Source: Planctomycetaceae bacterium (GTDB taxonomy: Bacteria; Planctomycetota; Planctomycetia; Planctomycetales; Planctomycetaceae). From it: a stretch of DNA of 10,243 nucleotides. The notes beneath the pieces are model-generated. The model saw nothing but the letters and a program-made list of their open reading frames with translations, did no database searches and was not told the origin of the DNA. The translations under genes were made by a program, and so were the position numbers. Each line of letters begins with the position of its first letter. Position 1 is the first letter of the stretch. Where the stretch lies: NCBI GenBank assembly GCA_015487825.1, contig WFOZ01000896.1, positions 1 through 10,243 of the forward strand, written 5' to 3'. This document shows positions 1 through 6,602 of the stretch, piece by piece.

Positions 1-23
1 AAACTGGACAGCGCCAGGTTCAA

Positions 24-53
24 CTCGTTCCCAAGGTGGACCTTGGGAACGAG
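24..53. repeat. 13-bp perfect hairpin, intergenic REP-like element
   Basis: The arms CTCGTTCCCAAGG (24-36) and CCTTGGGAACGAG (41-53) are perfectly complementary around a TGGA loop. No T-tract follows on either strand, so it does not look like an intrinsic terminator. Hairpins with CGTTCCC...GGGAACG ends are a familiar dispersed intergenic repeat in several bacterial groups, and I infer this is one. A shorter palindrome with similar ends lies at 8154-8169. Confidence 0.6.
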
Positions 54-80
54 GAAAATAGGAGGCTCCACTTCCCATCG

Positions 81-100
81 TGGTCCGCAATAGCGGACCC
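81..100 (-). repeat. Short palindromic repeat, copy A
   Basis: Read on the minus strand this is GGGTCCGCTATTGCGGACCA, a 7-bp perfect stem (82-88 with 93-99) and a 4-nt loop. It matches 18 of 20 positions with the copy at 8092-8111. The two differences are at paired stem positions and preserve the base pair. Related copies lie at 6435-6454 and, decayed, at 6386-6405. All are in spacers, as expected for a REP-type family. Confidence 0.75.
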
Positions 101-394
101 TACGCCTACTGGATTATGCCGGAACCAACAAGTGTTAGCCACAGATCGCCCAGCACGGCATCCTACAGCAAACTGAAAAATCGAAGGTGTGATGGAATGA
201 TTTCATTCGTGTTTATTCGTGATTCAAAACAATTCTTTAGACATATCCGGTCACCTTTACGCAGCATTTCGTTGAGAAGGTTCTGAATGGGACAATGACG
301 CATCCTGCGAGATGGTGGCCAACTTGCGAACGGTTATATCGAAAAACAGAGTCGATTCGGCGGTTTAGGGAAACCGTCGTGCAGGGAAACAAAA
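101..394. other. Spacer without a gene; decayed repeat-like sequence
   Basis: I see no credible coding region here. The open frames on both strands lack family resemblance and ribosome binding sites. At 205-224 there is a 10-bp tandem, ATTCGTGTTT then ATTCGTGATT, following a GTTAGCCACAGATC segment at 133-146. This mix resembles the low-complexity intergenic sequence (ATTCGTG and CCACAGAT words) common in environmental bacterial genomes. A small hairpin CGGTTT-AGGG-AAACCG lies at 361-376. No promoter or RNA gene is evident. Confidence 0.5.
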
Positions 395-435
395 AACCGT
401 GTCGCTTACGACCAGAATGGTGAAGCGGCACGGTT
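388..435 (-). terminator. Rho-independent terminator of the SASA esterase gene
   Basis: On the minus strand the arm AACCGTGCCGCTT (435-423) pairs with AAGCGACACGGTT (407-395), a 13-bp stem with one G-T wobble. A small inner helix (ACC/GGT) sits in the loop. The stem runs directly into a T-rich tail (TTTTTTGTTT, through about 388). It begins about 74 nt past the stop codon of the esterase at 509, the only minus-strand gene that could use it. Confidence 0.8.
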
Positions 436-468
436 GGGAAGGAATCGATTCTGTTGATCTCTACGCAG

Positions 469-486
469 GCTGAGTCACGACCCAGC
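469..486. repeat. Small imperfect palindrome next to the esterase stop codon
   Basis: GCTGAGTC (469-476) and GACCCAGC (479-486) form an 8-nt stem with one mismatch and a 2-nt gap. It is flanked by TACGC words (462-466, 488-492), and the word TACGCCTAC next to it (488-496) also occurs beside repeat copy A (101-109). It may be another member or a relative of the dispersed palindromes in this window. That link is tentative. Confidence 0.35.
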
Positions 487-508
487 TTACGCCTACGCCA
501 TCGCCTTA

Positions 509-2065
509 CTAATTTGCGTTGATGGTGATGCCGGGCCAGTCGTCTGTACGGAAGGGGGTGACTGGCAGGGCGGTTCTGTTTTGCAGGTTGCAAACGGGGT
601 TATCGGCCCAGGCATAGCGAACCGCAACCGGGTTTTTCACCTGATCGGACCAGACGAGCAGTGTATCGCCGCTGAGGATTTTTCCCTGAGCTTTGACAAA
701 CTTTTTGTCCTCGCCTGCGATTGTCAAGCCGATCGGTTCACGTACATCGAACGTATCGAGTCCATCGCCGACATCCTGAAATTTGATCGTTACTTTTCCA
801 TCCTTAATGGTGTGGGAGAGATAGCGGGGACTGCGACTTACAATTTTGTAGCCGTAATCCTGAACGAGTGCCAAGCGTGCCAGTCGTCTGCCGACATCCC
901 GTTTGTTTCTGGGGTGAATATCGTCTGCTTCACCCAGATCGGTGATGATTGCTTCGCCGGTATTAGGGAGTGCAAGAGTCATCGTTTGAGCTTCACGCAG
1001 TTCTGCCCATGAACTTTCTCCCGGTTGTGGAGCTTCTCTGCGGAAGTCAGCCAGAGAGACCCAGTAAAAGGAAAAATCTCCCTGTTTCCAGTCATCTCGC
1101 CAGTTTTGAATCATCAACGGGAATAGATGGCGATACTGATAGGCGCGAGAAGCATTCGATTCTCCCTGATACCAGATGGTTCCTTTGATGCCGTATCCAA
1201 TAATCGGATAGAGGCAGCCACCGTAAAGATTTGCAGGGCGATGGTTGCCGGTGAGCTGATTGCGAGGGGCACGGGGACGTCTTGGAACAGGTTTGTTTTC
1301 GGCTTTCGCTTTTTTGACGGCTGCCTGCCATTTCTTCAATTGTTCCTGATAGTTTTGAACGGCTTTCTCATGATTGTAAGTTTCCTCAATGTCGGTCCAG
1401 CGTTTCATCAGTTTGGTGTAGCGTTCGTCTTTTTCAAGGATGTCTCGGCGAACCCAGGCTTCTGCTGCAGAACCACCCCAGGAATTATTGATCAAACCAA
1501 CCGGAACACCGAGTGCCTGATGAATTTTCAGACCGAAAAAGTATCCGACACCGGTATAACTTTTGACGGTTTCAGGAGAGCAGACCGTCCAGGCTCCATC
1601 AAAATTTCTCTCGTGCTTTTGGGAAGCGCGATTAGGAACTCTGATATGGCGAATGTGCGGATACTTGGCGGTGAGAGCTTCCAGGTCGGCGTCCGTGGAA
1701 CTTCCGACAGTAAACGCCATGTTCGACTGACCGGAACAGACCCAGACTTCGCCCACCAAAATATCCTGAATGGTAACATCGCTGCTGCCTGAAATTTTCA
1801 GCACGAACGGGCCACCTGCTTTCATTGAAGAAAGCTTGACCTGCCAGCGACCGTTGGCATCTGCAGTTGCTTCATGCTTCTGGTCCTTAATTGTGACCTT
1901 CACTTTAGTTCCCGGAGCATCCCAGCCCCAGACAGGATTTTGTTGATTGCGTTGCAGAACCATGTGATCGGTAAAGATATTGCAAAGCTCGACATCTGCA
2001 ACGGTGACCGCAGGGAGAGTTAATGCCAAAGTCATTGACAGAAAGAAATAACGAATCAGTTTCAT
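509..2065 (-). CDS. Secreted SASA-family carbohydrate esterase (sialate O-acetylesterase-like)
   Basis: A 518-residue exported esterase of the SASA/SGNH-hydrolase type, expected to remove O-acetyl groups from glycans. The start at 2065 is preferred to an upstream in-frame one at 2146 because it follows a good Shine-Dalgarno (GGAG, 7-nt spacing) and opens directly with a signal peptide (residues 1-23: MKLIRYFF core, cut near VTVA/D). The nucleophile block is CSGQSNM, with Ser114. The second SGNH-like block, WYQGESN, is at about 298-304. The catalytic Asp/His pair is in DDIHP (Asp381 or 382, His384). An N-terminal beta-sandwich (about 25-105) precedes the catalytic domain, as usual in the family. 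A Lys/Arg/Pro-rich helical insertion occupies about 225-268. Planctomycetes carry many such genes beside sulfatases and glycosidases for algal or plant polysaccharides. The true substrate here is unknown, and sialic acid is only the family name. It appears monocistronic. Confidence 0.9.
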   Translation of the reverse strand: MKLIRYFFLSMTLALTLPAVTVADVELCNIFTDHMVLQRNQQNPVWGWDAPGTKVKVTIKDQKHEATADANGRWQVKLSSMKAGGPFVLKISGSSDVTIQDILVGEVWVCSGQSNMAFTVGSSTDADLEALTAKYPHIRHIRVPNRASQKHERNFDGAWTVCSPETVKSYTGVGYFFGLKIHQALGVPVGLINNSWGGSAAEAWVRRDILEKDERYTKLMKRWTDIEETYNHEKAVQNYQEQLKKWQAAVKKAKAENKPVPRRPRAPRNQLTGNHRPANLYGGCLYPIIGYGIKGTIWYQGESNASRAYQYRHLFPLMIQNWRDDWKQGDFSFYWVSLADFRREAPQPGESSWAELREAQTMTLALPNTGEAIITDLGEADDIHPRNKRDVGRRLARLALVQDYGYKIVSRSPRYLSHTIKDGKVTIKFQDVGDGLDTFDVREPIGLTIAGEDKKFVKAQGKILSGDTLLVWSDQVKNPVAVRYAWADNPVCNLQNRTALPVTPFRTDDWPGITINAN

Positions 2066-2130
2066 CGGTGAGCTCCAGGTGTGTTTCAAAAAAGTGGTGC
2101 TTTGCCAGGCATAAAAAATTGAGGGCTGAG

Positions 2131-2144
2131 GCGGAGTGCTCCGC
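2131..2144. repeat. Perfect 6-bp inverted repeat in the esterase leader
   Basis: GCGGAG and CTCCGC are separated by TG. The palindrome lies about 65 nt upstream of the chosen esterase start, in the presumed untranslated leader. It could be an operator half-pair, an RNA hairpin or another dispersed palindrome. Nothing in the sequence decides between these. Confidence 0.4.
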
Positions 2145-2277
2145 ACTGTGTTGTTGCACGATTAGGTTGCGTGGCCCTGAACTGTTCAATCTGACAAAAC
2201 GGTAGGTGTTAGAATGAGGCAAGTCGAAAAGATTGTGCACTGTACGCGAAAATACTTTTCATTGTTTACTCTATCGC

Positions 2278-2307
2278 ATTATTGTAAAGTGAAATCGGAT
2301 TGGTCAA
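2278..2307 (-). promoter_or_regulatory. Candidate sigma-70-type promoter of the esterase gene
   Basis: On the minus strand TTGACC (2307-2302; 5 of 6 match to TTGACA) is followed after 18 nt by AATAAT (2283-2278; 5 of 6 match to TATAAT). If used, transcription would begin near 2270 and leave a leader of about 200 nt before the esterase start. The prediction rests on consensus match only. Confidence 0.35.
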
Positions 2308-2488
2308 TGCAACGCATCAATTCCTGCTGTTTTGTTGGGATTTATTTCTCTAAACAGGTTCTTGGTTAACATGAAAATTATGTTTTTCGAGATTCCTGTC
2401 CAATTTGGCTTGGAAACCTGAGTAAAGCCACGGTAGTCTGGTTGTGTGTATCTGTTTATGCTTCTCTTTTGAGTACTAGGAAAAATCA

Positions 2489-2890
2489 ATGCGAAACATC
2501 GCAACTGTTGCAGTCTGTTCTGTTTTTCTTTTAGGAATTATAGGGATGGCTCCTGATCAGAATACTGAGAAGAAGGCGAGTGAAAAAGTCTATCGCCATG
2601 TTGTGCTTTTTAAGTTCAAGGAAGACGCCACAAAAGAGCAGATCGATCAGGTCGTTGCTGCTTTTGGGAATCTGAAGAACGAAATAGATACGGTGCTTGG
2701 TTACGAGTACGGTACCGATGTCAGCCCGGAAAAATTAGCCAAGGGATTTTCGCATTGTTTTCTTGTGACGTTCCGCAATAAAAAAGATCTGGAAGCATAT
2801 CTGCCTCATCCTGCCCACCAGGCATTTACGTTGAAGTTGAAACCGATCCTTGCAGATGTGCTTGTTGTCGATTACTGGGCAGAATCGTAA
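2489..2890 (+). CDS. Exported Dabb-domain (stress-responsive alpha/beta barrel) protein
   Basis: A 133-residue protein. The start is supported by AGGA (2478-2481), 7 nt before the ATG, and by the hydrophobic leader at residues 1-21 (VAVCSVFLLGIIGM core), which looks like a signal peptide. No lipobox cysteine is evident. Residues about 34-130 are a single Dabb (ferredoxin-like alpha/beta) domain. The family signature is visible: YRHVVLFKFKEDAT at 35-48, the GTD turn at 75-77, KGFSHCFLVTF at 85-95, YLPHPAHQAF at 104-113 and the closing strand VLVVDYW. Dabb domains form dimeric barrels. Cytoplasmic members include plant stress proteins and a polyketide cyclase, but the exported planctomycete versions have no assigned reaction. 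It is probably periplasmic. It stands alone, divergent from the esterase and convergent with fliS. The family call is secure and the function is open. Confidence 0.88.
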   Translation: MRNIATVAVCSVFLLGIIGMAPDQNTEKKASEKVYRHVVLFKFKEDATKEQIDQVVAAFGNLKNEIDTVLGYEYGTDVSPEKLAKGFSHCFLVTFRNKKDLEAYLPHPAHQAFTLKLKPILADVLVVDYWAES

Positions 2891-2933
2891 CCAGTTCGCA
2901 GGATGCCGTCGTGACGCGACCTGCAAAACTGAA

Positions 2934-2979
2934 ATAGAAAAAAGAGTGTTGCCGGTCGATTTGGCAACACTCTTTTTTT
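2934..2979. terminator. Bidirectional intrinsic terminator shared by the Dabb gene and fliS
   Basis: AAAGAGTGTTGCC (2941-2953) and GGCAACACTCTTT (2963-2975) form a perfect 13-bp stem with a 9-nt loop. A T-run (2973-2979) follows on the plus strand and an A-rich stretch (2934-2943) precedes it, giving a T-rich tail on the minus strand as well. It sits between converging genes, 50 nt past the Dabb stop and about 30 nt past the fliS stop. It should end both transcripts. Confidence 0.9.
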
Positions 2980-3006
2980 ATCTGTTGGCAGCATGTTTTC
3001 TGCCGA

Positions 3007-3420
3007 TCAGCTTTCCCAGGAACTGCTTTGCTGACCGGAATTTTCCTGATAGTCTTCAGGAAGTTTTTCGATCAGTTCCAACCAGGTTTCCTTATGCAGT
3101 TCGAGAACTCGGACCGCGTGATCGACAAGCTCCGGTTTATGTTCGATATCTGCCTGAGCCAGATTTTTGTAAGCGAATGCAAAAAGTGAACGAAGTGATT
3201 CGATCATTTCCGGAGCACGTTCCTGATCCAGCCCGGAGATCAATTCCGAGATGAAATCTCTGGAGCGGCTCAGTGCCAAATGTGACTGCTCATAATTTTT
3301 TTCAAGCAATCCTTCTTTACCGGTATTTGCAAATCGAATGGCTCCATCAACAACCATCATGTGCAATTGATGAGCAGGTGCGGTCATGACATGTGTTTCC
3401 AGATATTCGTTGTTATACAT
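3007..3420 (-). CDS. fliS: Flagellar export chaperone FliS
   Basis: A 137-residue, all-helical protein of normal FliS length (about 120-140). FliS binds the disordered C-terminus of flagellin in the cytoplasm, prevents premature polymerisation and delivers it to the type III export gate. Family features are the N-terminal Tyr-rich segment (MYNNEYLETHV), the helix-1 core TAPAHQLHMMVVDGAIRFAN (13-32), the long helices at about 42-62 (NYEQSHLALSRSRDFISEL) and 72-90 (SLRSLFAFAYKNLAQA), and the end helix with ETW (111-113). The acidic, polar tail after residue 120 is probably flexible. The Shine-Dalgarno is weak (AGAG, 9-12 nt upstream). It follows fliD on the same strand after a 122-nt gap, the usual fliD-fliS order. 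No fliT follows, since transcription ends at the shared terminator. Confidence 0.92.
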   Translation of the reverse strand: MYNNEYLETHVMTAPAHQLHMMVVDGAIRFANTGKEGLLEKNYEQSHLALSRSRDFISELISGLDQERAPEMIESLRSLFAFAYKNLAQADIEHKPELVDHAVRVLELHKETWLELIEKLPEDYQENSGQQSSSWES

Positions 3421-3454
3421 ATTGCGTTTCTCTATCTAAAATATGGCAGAATGT

Positions 3455-3475
3455 AGAGTGCGTCCTGACGCCTCT
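3455..3475 (-). other. Bulged hairpin in the fliD-fliS spacer
   Basis: AGAG-T-GCG (3455-3462) pairs with CGC-CTCT (3469-3475) with one bulged base. The inner palindrome GCGTC-CT-GACGC is at 3460-3471. No T-tract follows on the minus strand, so it is not a standard terminator. It could be a processing or stability element between fliD and fliS. Confidence 0.35.
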
Positions 3476-3504
3476 GTTTTAGAATATTGTTCTTTAGAAG
3501 ATGT

Positions 3505-3531
3505 TTAGTCGCTTTTTACATGGTTACCCAT
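3505..3531 (-). other. 8-codon mini-ORF behind a perfect Shine-Dalgarno
   Basis: Immediately after fliD, AGGAGG (minus strand, 3544-3539) overlaps the fliD TAG stop. It is followed after 7 nt by ATG and eight codons (MGNHVKSD), then TAA. This is the best ribosome binding site of the flagellar part of the window, yet it leads to almost nothing. It may be a leader peptide, a coupling signal for fliS, or the remnant of a lost gene such as fliT. It could also be chance. Confidence 0.4.
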
Positions 3532-3542
3532 TCAATAACCTC

Positions 3543-6272
3543 CTATTTCTTGGTTGAAATTGGTTGTAATGCTTTAAGTGCCTCCTGTTGTGATTGAATA
3601 CTGCTGATGATTGTTTCCATCTGCACAAACTGCAGCAGCAGCCGGTTTTTCTTACTTTCCAGAAGGGCATTCAGTTCTACGATTCGTTCCTGTGTCTGAT
3701 TAATTGAAGTGTCCAGAACACTTTTTTCATTTGCGAATGTGCCATCGACGATATCTGTCAGTGATTTTAATGTGGTATTAAACTTGGCAGAAAAGCCGGT
3801 ATCTTCCGCGGTAAAGAATTTCTGGACACCGCTGAGATCATTTTTCAGCTTGTCTTCGAGGCGTTCTTTCGTGAAAACGAGCTTTCCACCTGTGCCAACC
3901 CGAATACCGATATCGAGCAATGTCTGTATGGTTTCGCTGCCGGTTCCAATTCGCTTACTCAAAGCAGAATCCAGCCGCGTATTAACACGTGTGACGAAAC
4001 CGTCACCCTGCAATATTCCCCGTTGATTTGTGCTGGTATCAAACTTTGTCAGTTCCGAAGCAACGTCCAGATACTTGTTATAATTCGTGACAAACGCTTC
4101 GACATTTGAAACGATGCTATCTGTATTTTTTTTGATTTCGATGGTGACCGGACTTGTCCCGACGTTGACCAGATCCAGGTCTATCCCTTCCACAACATTC
4201 TGGTAAGAGTTATCGCCAGAAGTAATCAGAAAAGCTGTTGCAGGATTAGAGCCGACCTGAAGTAGTGAATCCTGTGCGTTGACAATCGTCGTAAAATTAA
4301 GTCCCAGCCCCCCATCATCAATCAGCATTCGGCCTGCTTTGCCGGAACTGGCTGCGGTGAGGCTTAATCGGGTGGAATTGAAACTGGATCCATCATCAAA
4401 AACAGAGACATTAACCAGGCCGCCGGCGTTGTTCAACTTTGTTACCAGATCGTCCAGGGTATCGGTTGCGTCAATATCGATCTGCGTTACCTTTCGGCTG
4501 GAAACCCGCTGTTTTCCATCTCCACCAACGACAGAGTCTCCCAATAATCTCAGATCTGCTGCAGTAGTTGTGTCGCCGAATTCGACGACAGAGAGAGTTC
4601 CGGTTCCAGCTGCTTCATCAATTAAAACAAACCCGTCTCCGGTGTCGTTCAATGCTGCGGTAACAGAAATGGCACTGTTGGCATTAATTCGCGTAATCAC
4701 ATCACCAACAGTTTTAACCGAAGAAGTGATATCGATGATACCGACGTTACCAGCTGAATCCGTAATTTGAATCAGCCCCTGTTCAACGGGGCCGCCATCG
4801 GGTGCGTAGTTGGCAATAGTGGTTGCTTCGTTCACGTAACGCAGCGCCAACGCACCTCCATCGATGCTGTCAACAGCACTATCAACGGCAATACCCAATT
4901 GTGTTGCCAATGTTGAACTACCTACATCTGCAATAATTAAATTGCTTGCCGCTGCTCCGGAAGAGTCGGTGATTAAAATCCCATCTTTCTTACTGTTAAG
5001 CGATGCTGTAAGAAAAAGATCGCTGCCGGTATCCTGGGCAGAATTGATCGCTTCAACAACATCGGTAAGTGTTTCTGCACTGGAAAGGTCGATTGTTGCA
5101 GTCTGCCCGGAGCGATCTGTTAACGAGATCGAACCGAGTTGGTCAAACCCCTGGCCGCCACGTAAATTACGAAGAAGTACCGAATTCATCCCTGCAGTAA
5201 GGCGATTTCCGGTAATTGTGCTTCCGGAAGCCGCTGCATCGAGTCCCAGTTTTCGGATCACCGAACTATTGTTGATATCTTCAATGGTCAGCGTACCGGC
5301 ACCACCGGTTGTATCTGTTAAGATAATTCGGCCACTTGTCAACGCTGCAGTTACCTTGCCGCCATTGCCTGCGTCATCGTTGATTTTATCAATGATACCT
5401 TTGATGGTTTTTACGCCATCCAGATTGATTTCCAGTTGTGTTGCATCTTCCAGAGTGATGCGGATATCCGGTGCTCCTGCCACCAGATTGAGACCGTTGC
5501 CATCGTTTATCTGGTCGAGCGAAAAGTTTTCTGTTGTGTCATAGACGGTGTTTCCATTAAGGGTCGCTGCTGCTACCGATTTGTCGATGCCTAAGTCAAC
5601 GGCTGCCTGCCCGCCGTCAAGATCGACAACGGTCAAATTGTTTACTGTGCTTCCGCTGGTATCTTCCAGAACAAACTTTCCATCAACAACGCGCGCTGTG
5701 ATCGCAATATCAACTTCATTGTTAATCTGATTAAGGACATCATCAATCGTTACTGCTTTGGTGAGATCGATGTTGGCTGATGAACCGCTGCGATCTGAAA
5801 TACGAATGCTGCCTCTGCGGATTCCGGAACCGTCGTTCAATGTTTCAAGCAGAGTAGATTGATCGAGAAAACCACCCTGCGAAATAGTAAGCGTACCTGC
5901 TCCAACGGTCTGTTGATCGGAGTCGGCAAAACCACGACTCAGGGACTGCTCAGCTGAAGATTTCTGCAATGTCTGAAAAACGTAAGTTCCAGCAACTGCG
6001 GTCTTCCCTACTGTTGGTGTAAGCTGTGACGTGTCCGAATTGGTGACAGAAAGCTGCTCAAACGTAATATCGTTGCCTAATGTCGTCATCGAAGTCGATA
6101 GAGACAGCAGGTTGGCTTCCAGGGCATCGATCCCTGTTTTTTTAATCTCAAATTCCTGAGCACGGGCATCCAGACGCTTAATCGCCTGCTGCTGATTCAG
6201 CGACAATGCCTCCACCAGCCCGGCTATATCCAGACCGCTGACAAGTCCTGTTGTCACTGTAAGATTTGACAT
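3543..6272 (-). CDS. fliD: Flagellar filament cap protein FliD (HAP2), enlarged by IN-type repeats
   Basis: A 909-residue FliD, well above the roughly 450-700 residues of common homologues. FliD forms the cap at the distal filament tip and folds incoming flagellin. The N-terminal domain (about 5-105) has the signature TGLVSGLDIAGLVEAL. The C-terminal domain (about 665-905) ends in the coiled-coil expected of HAP2. Between them are about five related units of 85-120 residues, each with a 'xIxLxDxSGxxxxIDLxxxxTxxDVxxxIN' pattern. The IN/LN pairs fall at residues 183, 297, 409, 529 and 613, and the first four units end in a DLGI-like motif. I see no Cys or Trp, fitting an exported extracellular protein. 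The ATG is the only possible start: an in-frame TGA lies 12 nt upstream. No Shine-Dalgarno precedes it. fliS follows on the same strand, and sugar-modifying genes lie upstream. Confidence 0.93.
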   Translation of the reverse strand: MSNLTVTTGLVSGLDIAGLVEALSLNQQQAIKRLDARAQEFEIKKTGIDALEANLLSLSTSMTTLGNDITFEQLSVTNSDTSQLTPTVGKTAVAGTYVFQTLQKSSAEQSLSRGFADSDQQTVGAGTLTISQGGFLDQSTLLETLNDGSGIRRGSIRISDRSGSSANIDLTKAVTIDDVLNQINNEVDIAITARVVDGKFVLEDTSGSTVNNLTVVDLDGGQAAVDLGIDKSVAAATLNGNTVYDTTENFSLDQINDGNGLNLVAGAPDIRITLEDATQLEINLDGVKTIKGIIDKINDDAGNGGKVTAALTSGRIILTDTTGGAGTLTIEDINNSSVIRKLGLDAAASGSTITGNRLTAGMNSVLLRNLRGGQGFDQLGSISLTDRSGQTATIDLSSAETLTDVVEAINSAQDTGSDLFLTASLNSKKDGILITDSSGAAASNLIIADVGSSTLATQLGIAVDSAVDSIDGGALALRYVNEATTIANYAPDGGPVEQGLIQITDSAGNVGIIDITSSVKTVGDVITRINANSAISVTAALNDTGDGFVLIDEAAGTGTLSVVEFGDTTTAADLRLLGDSVVGGDGKQRVSSRKVTQIDIDATDTLDDLVTKLNNAGGLVNVSVFDDGSSFNSTRLSLTAASSGKAGRMLIDDGGLGLNFTTIVNAQDSLLQVGSNPATAFLITSGDNSYQNVVEGIDLDLVNVGTSPVTIEIKKNTDSIVSNVEAFVTNYNKYLDVASELTKFDTSTNQRGILQGDGFVTRVNTRLDSALSKRIGTGSETIQTLLDIGIRVGTGGKLVFTKERLEDKLKNDLSGVQKFFTAEDTGFSAKFNTTLKSLTDIVDGTFANEKSVLDTSINQTQERIVELNALLESKKNRLLLQFVQMETIISSIQSQQEALKALQPISTKK

Positions 6273-6285
6273 GGAAGAGATTCAA

Positions 6286-6308
6286 CAAAAAACCCAGCAC
6301 GGCTGGTT
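6286..6308 (-). promoter_or_regulatory. Terminator-like hairpin in the fliD leader
   Basis: On the minus strand CCAGC-CGT-GCTGG (6306-6294) is followed by G and six Ts (6292-6287). Two more A-T pairs can form if that G is bulged. The structure ends about 14 nt before the fliD ATG. It could end transcripts of the upstream sugar-modification genes or act as an attenuator for fliD. The stem is short, so either role is uncertain. Confidence 0.45.
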
Positions 6309-6346
6309 CATTCTGATAGCCGTATCCAAACTGATATTTTCTATAA

Positions 6347-6365
6347 TTTGCGAACCGTTCGCAAA
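6347..6365. promoter_or_regulatory. 19-bp perfect palindrome upstream of fliD, possible operator
   Basis: TTTGCGAAC and GTTCGCAAA flank a single central C. The element sits 75-93 bp upstream of the fliD start codon. A half-site word TGCGAACC recurs at 6396-6403, 47 bp further upstream. Symmetry and length fit a dimeric regulator site. The T-run after it on the plus strand also resembles a terminator, but no plus-strand gene would use it. Confidence 0.45.
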
Positions 6366-6385
6366 CTTTTTACGTTAGTAGCATA

Positions 6386-6405
6386 GAGCCCGCTGTGCGA
6401 ACCAT
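6386..6405 (+). repeat. Short palindromic repeat, decayed copy B
   Basis: GAGCCCGCTGTGCGAACCAT aligns with the other copies (GGGTCCGCTGT...GGACCA) but has lost three stem pairs. Only the three inner pairs and one outer pair remain. It faces copy C head-on, 29 bp apart. Confidence 0.5.
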
Positions 6406-6434
6406 TATTGTGGTAAAACTAATCTAAACAGACA

Positions 6435-6454
6435 TTGGTCCGTACAGCGGACCC
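6435..6454 (-). repeat. Short palindromic repeat, copy C
   Basis: On the minus strand it reads GGGTCCGCTGTACGGACCAA, a perfect 6-bp stem (6437-6442 with 6448-6453) around a 5-nt loop. It is the same family as copies A and D, with a slightly different loop. It forms an inverted pair with copy B. Confidence 0.7.
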
Positions 6455-6602
6455 TGCAGTATTTATCGACCAACACATCCTGGTGAGTTGTCCAGAGAAG
6501 ACAAATCCCCCTCACTTTCCTGAATTGTAAATCAGTTATGAGGAAATCGGTAAATCACAGGTGATATACTGGTTGTACCGGTTGGTTCGGTTGGGAAATA
6601 AT

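Larger units (their letters stand above)
2066..2488. other. Divergent spacer between the esterase and Dabb genes
   Basis: This 423-bp region separates two divergently transcribed genes and must hold both promoters. I can point to a candidate for the esterase (2278-2307) and to the 2131-2144 palindrome. I find no convincing -35/-10 pair for the Dabb gene. The right half (2310-2480) is AT-rich and has no open frame resembling a known protein. Confidence 0.5.
6273..6602. other. Structured spacer between the TylF-like gene and fliD
   Basis: This 330-bp stretch holds no gene. From the fliD side it contains the leader hairpin (6286-6308), a 19-bp palindrome (6347-6365), an inverted pair of dispersed repeats (6386-6405 and 6435-6454), and near the methyltransferase stop three imperfect 9-mers starting GGTTG (6571-6597). 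A fliD promoter is expected here, but I find neither a clear sigma-28 (TAAA/GCCGATAA), sigma-54 (GG/GC) nor sigma-70 match. Confidence 0.55.

Noticed and set aside
80..286. Plus-strand open frame of 68 codons
   Set aside because: It starts inside palindromic repeat copy A, crosses the ATTCGTG tandem, lacks a ribosome binding site and resembles no protein family.
163..303. Minus-strand 46-codon frame (starts MRHCPIQNLL)
   Set aside because: No Shine-Dalgarno, and its second half is the repeat-like AT-rich sequence. It is probably chance.
324..335. 12-mer TTGCGAACGGTT shared with the minus strand of the 6347-6365 palindrome
   Set aside because: A 12-base match between two places in a 10-kb window on either strand is expected by chance, and the second half of the palindrome is absent here.
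2066..2146. 27-codon N-terminal extension of the esterase
   Set aside because: It would bury the signal peptide inside the protein, and its first codons run through the 2131-2144 palindrome. The start at 2065 has a proper Shine-Dalgarno.
4279..5544. Long plus-strand open frames opposite fliD (4279-4770 and 4864-5544)
   Set aside because: They are antisense shadows produced by the Ser/Thr/Asp-rich codons of fliD, with no family resemblance.
4250..5850. CRISPR-like or DNA tandem repeat in fliD
   Set aside because: The repetition is visible at the protein level only. The DNA is too diverged and the units too long for CRISPR or a microsatellite.
6571..6597. Three imperfect 9-mers beginning GGTTG
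   Set aside because: Only five bases are constant in each unit. This is too weak to call a regulatory array.
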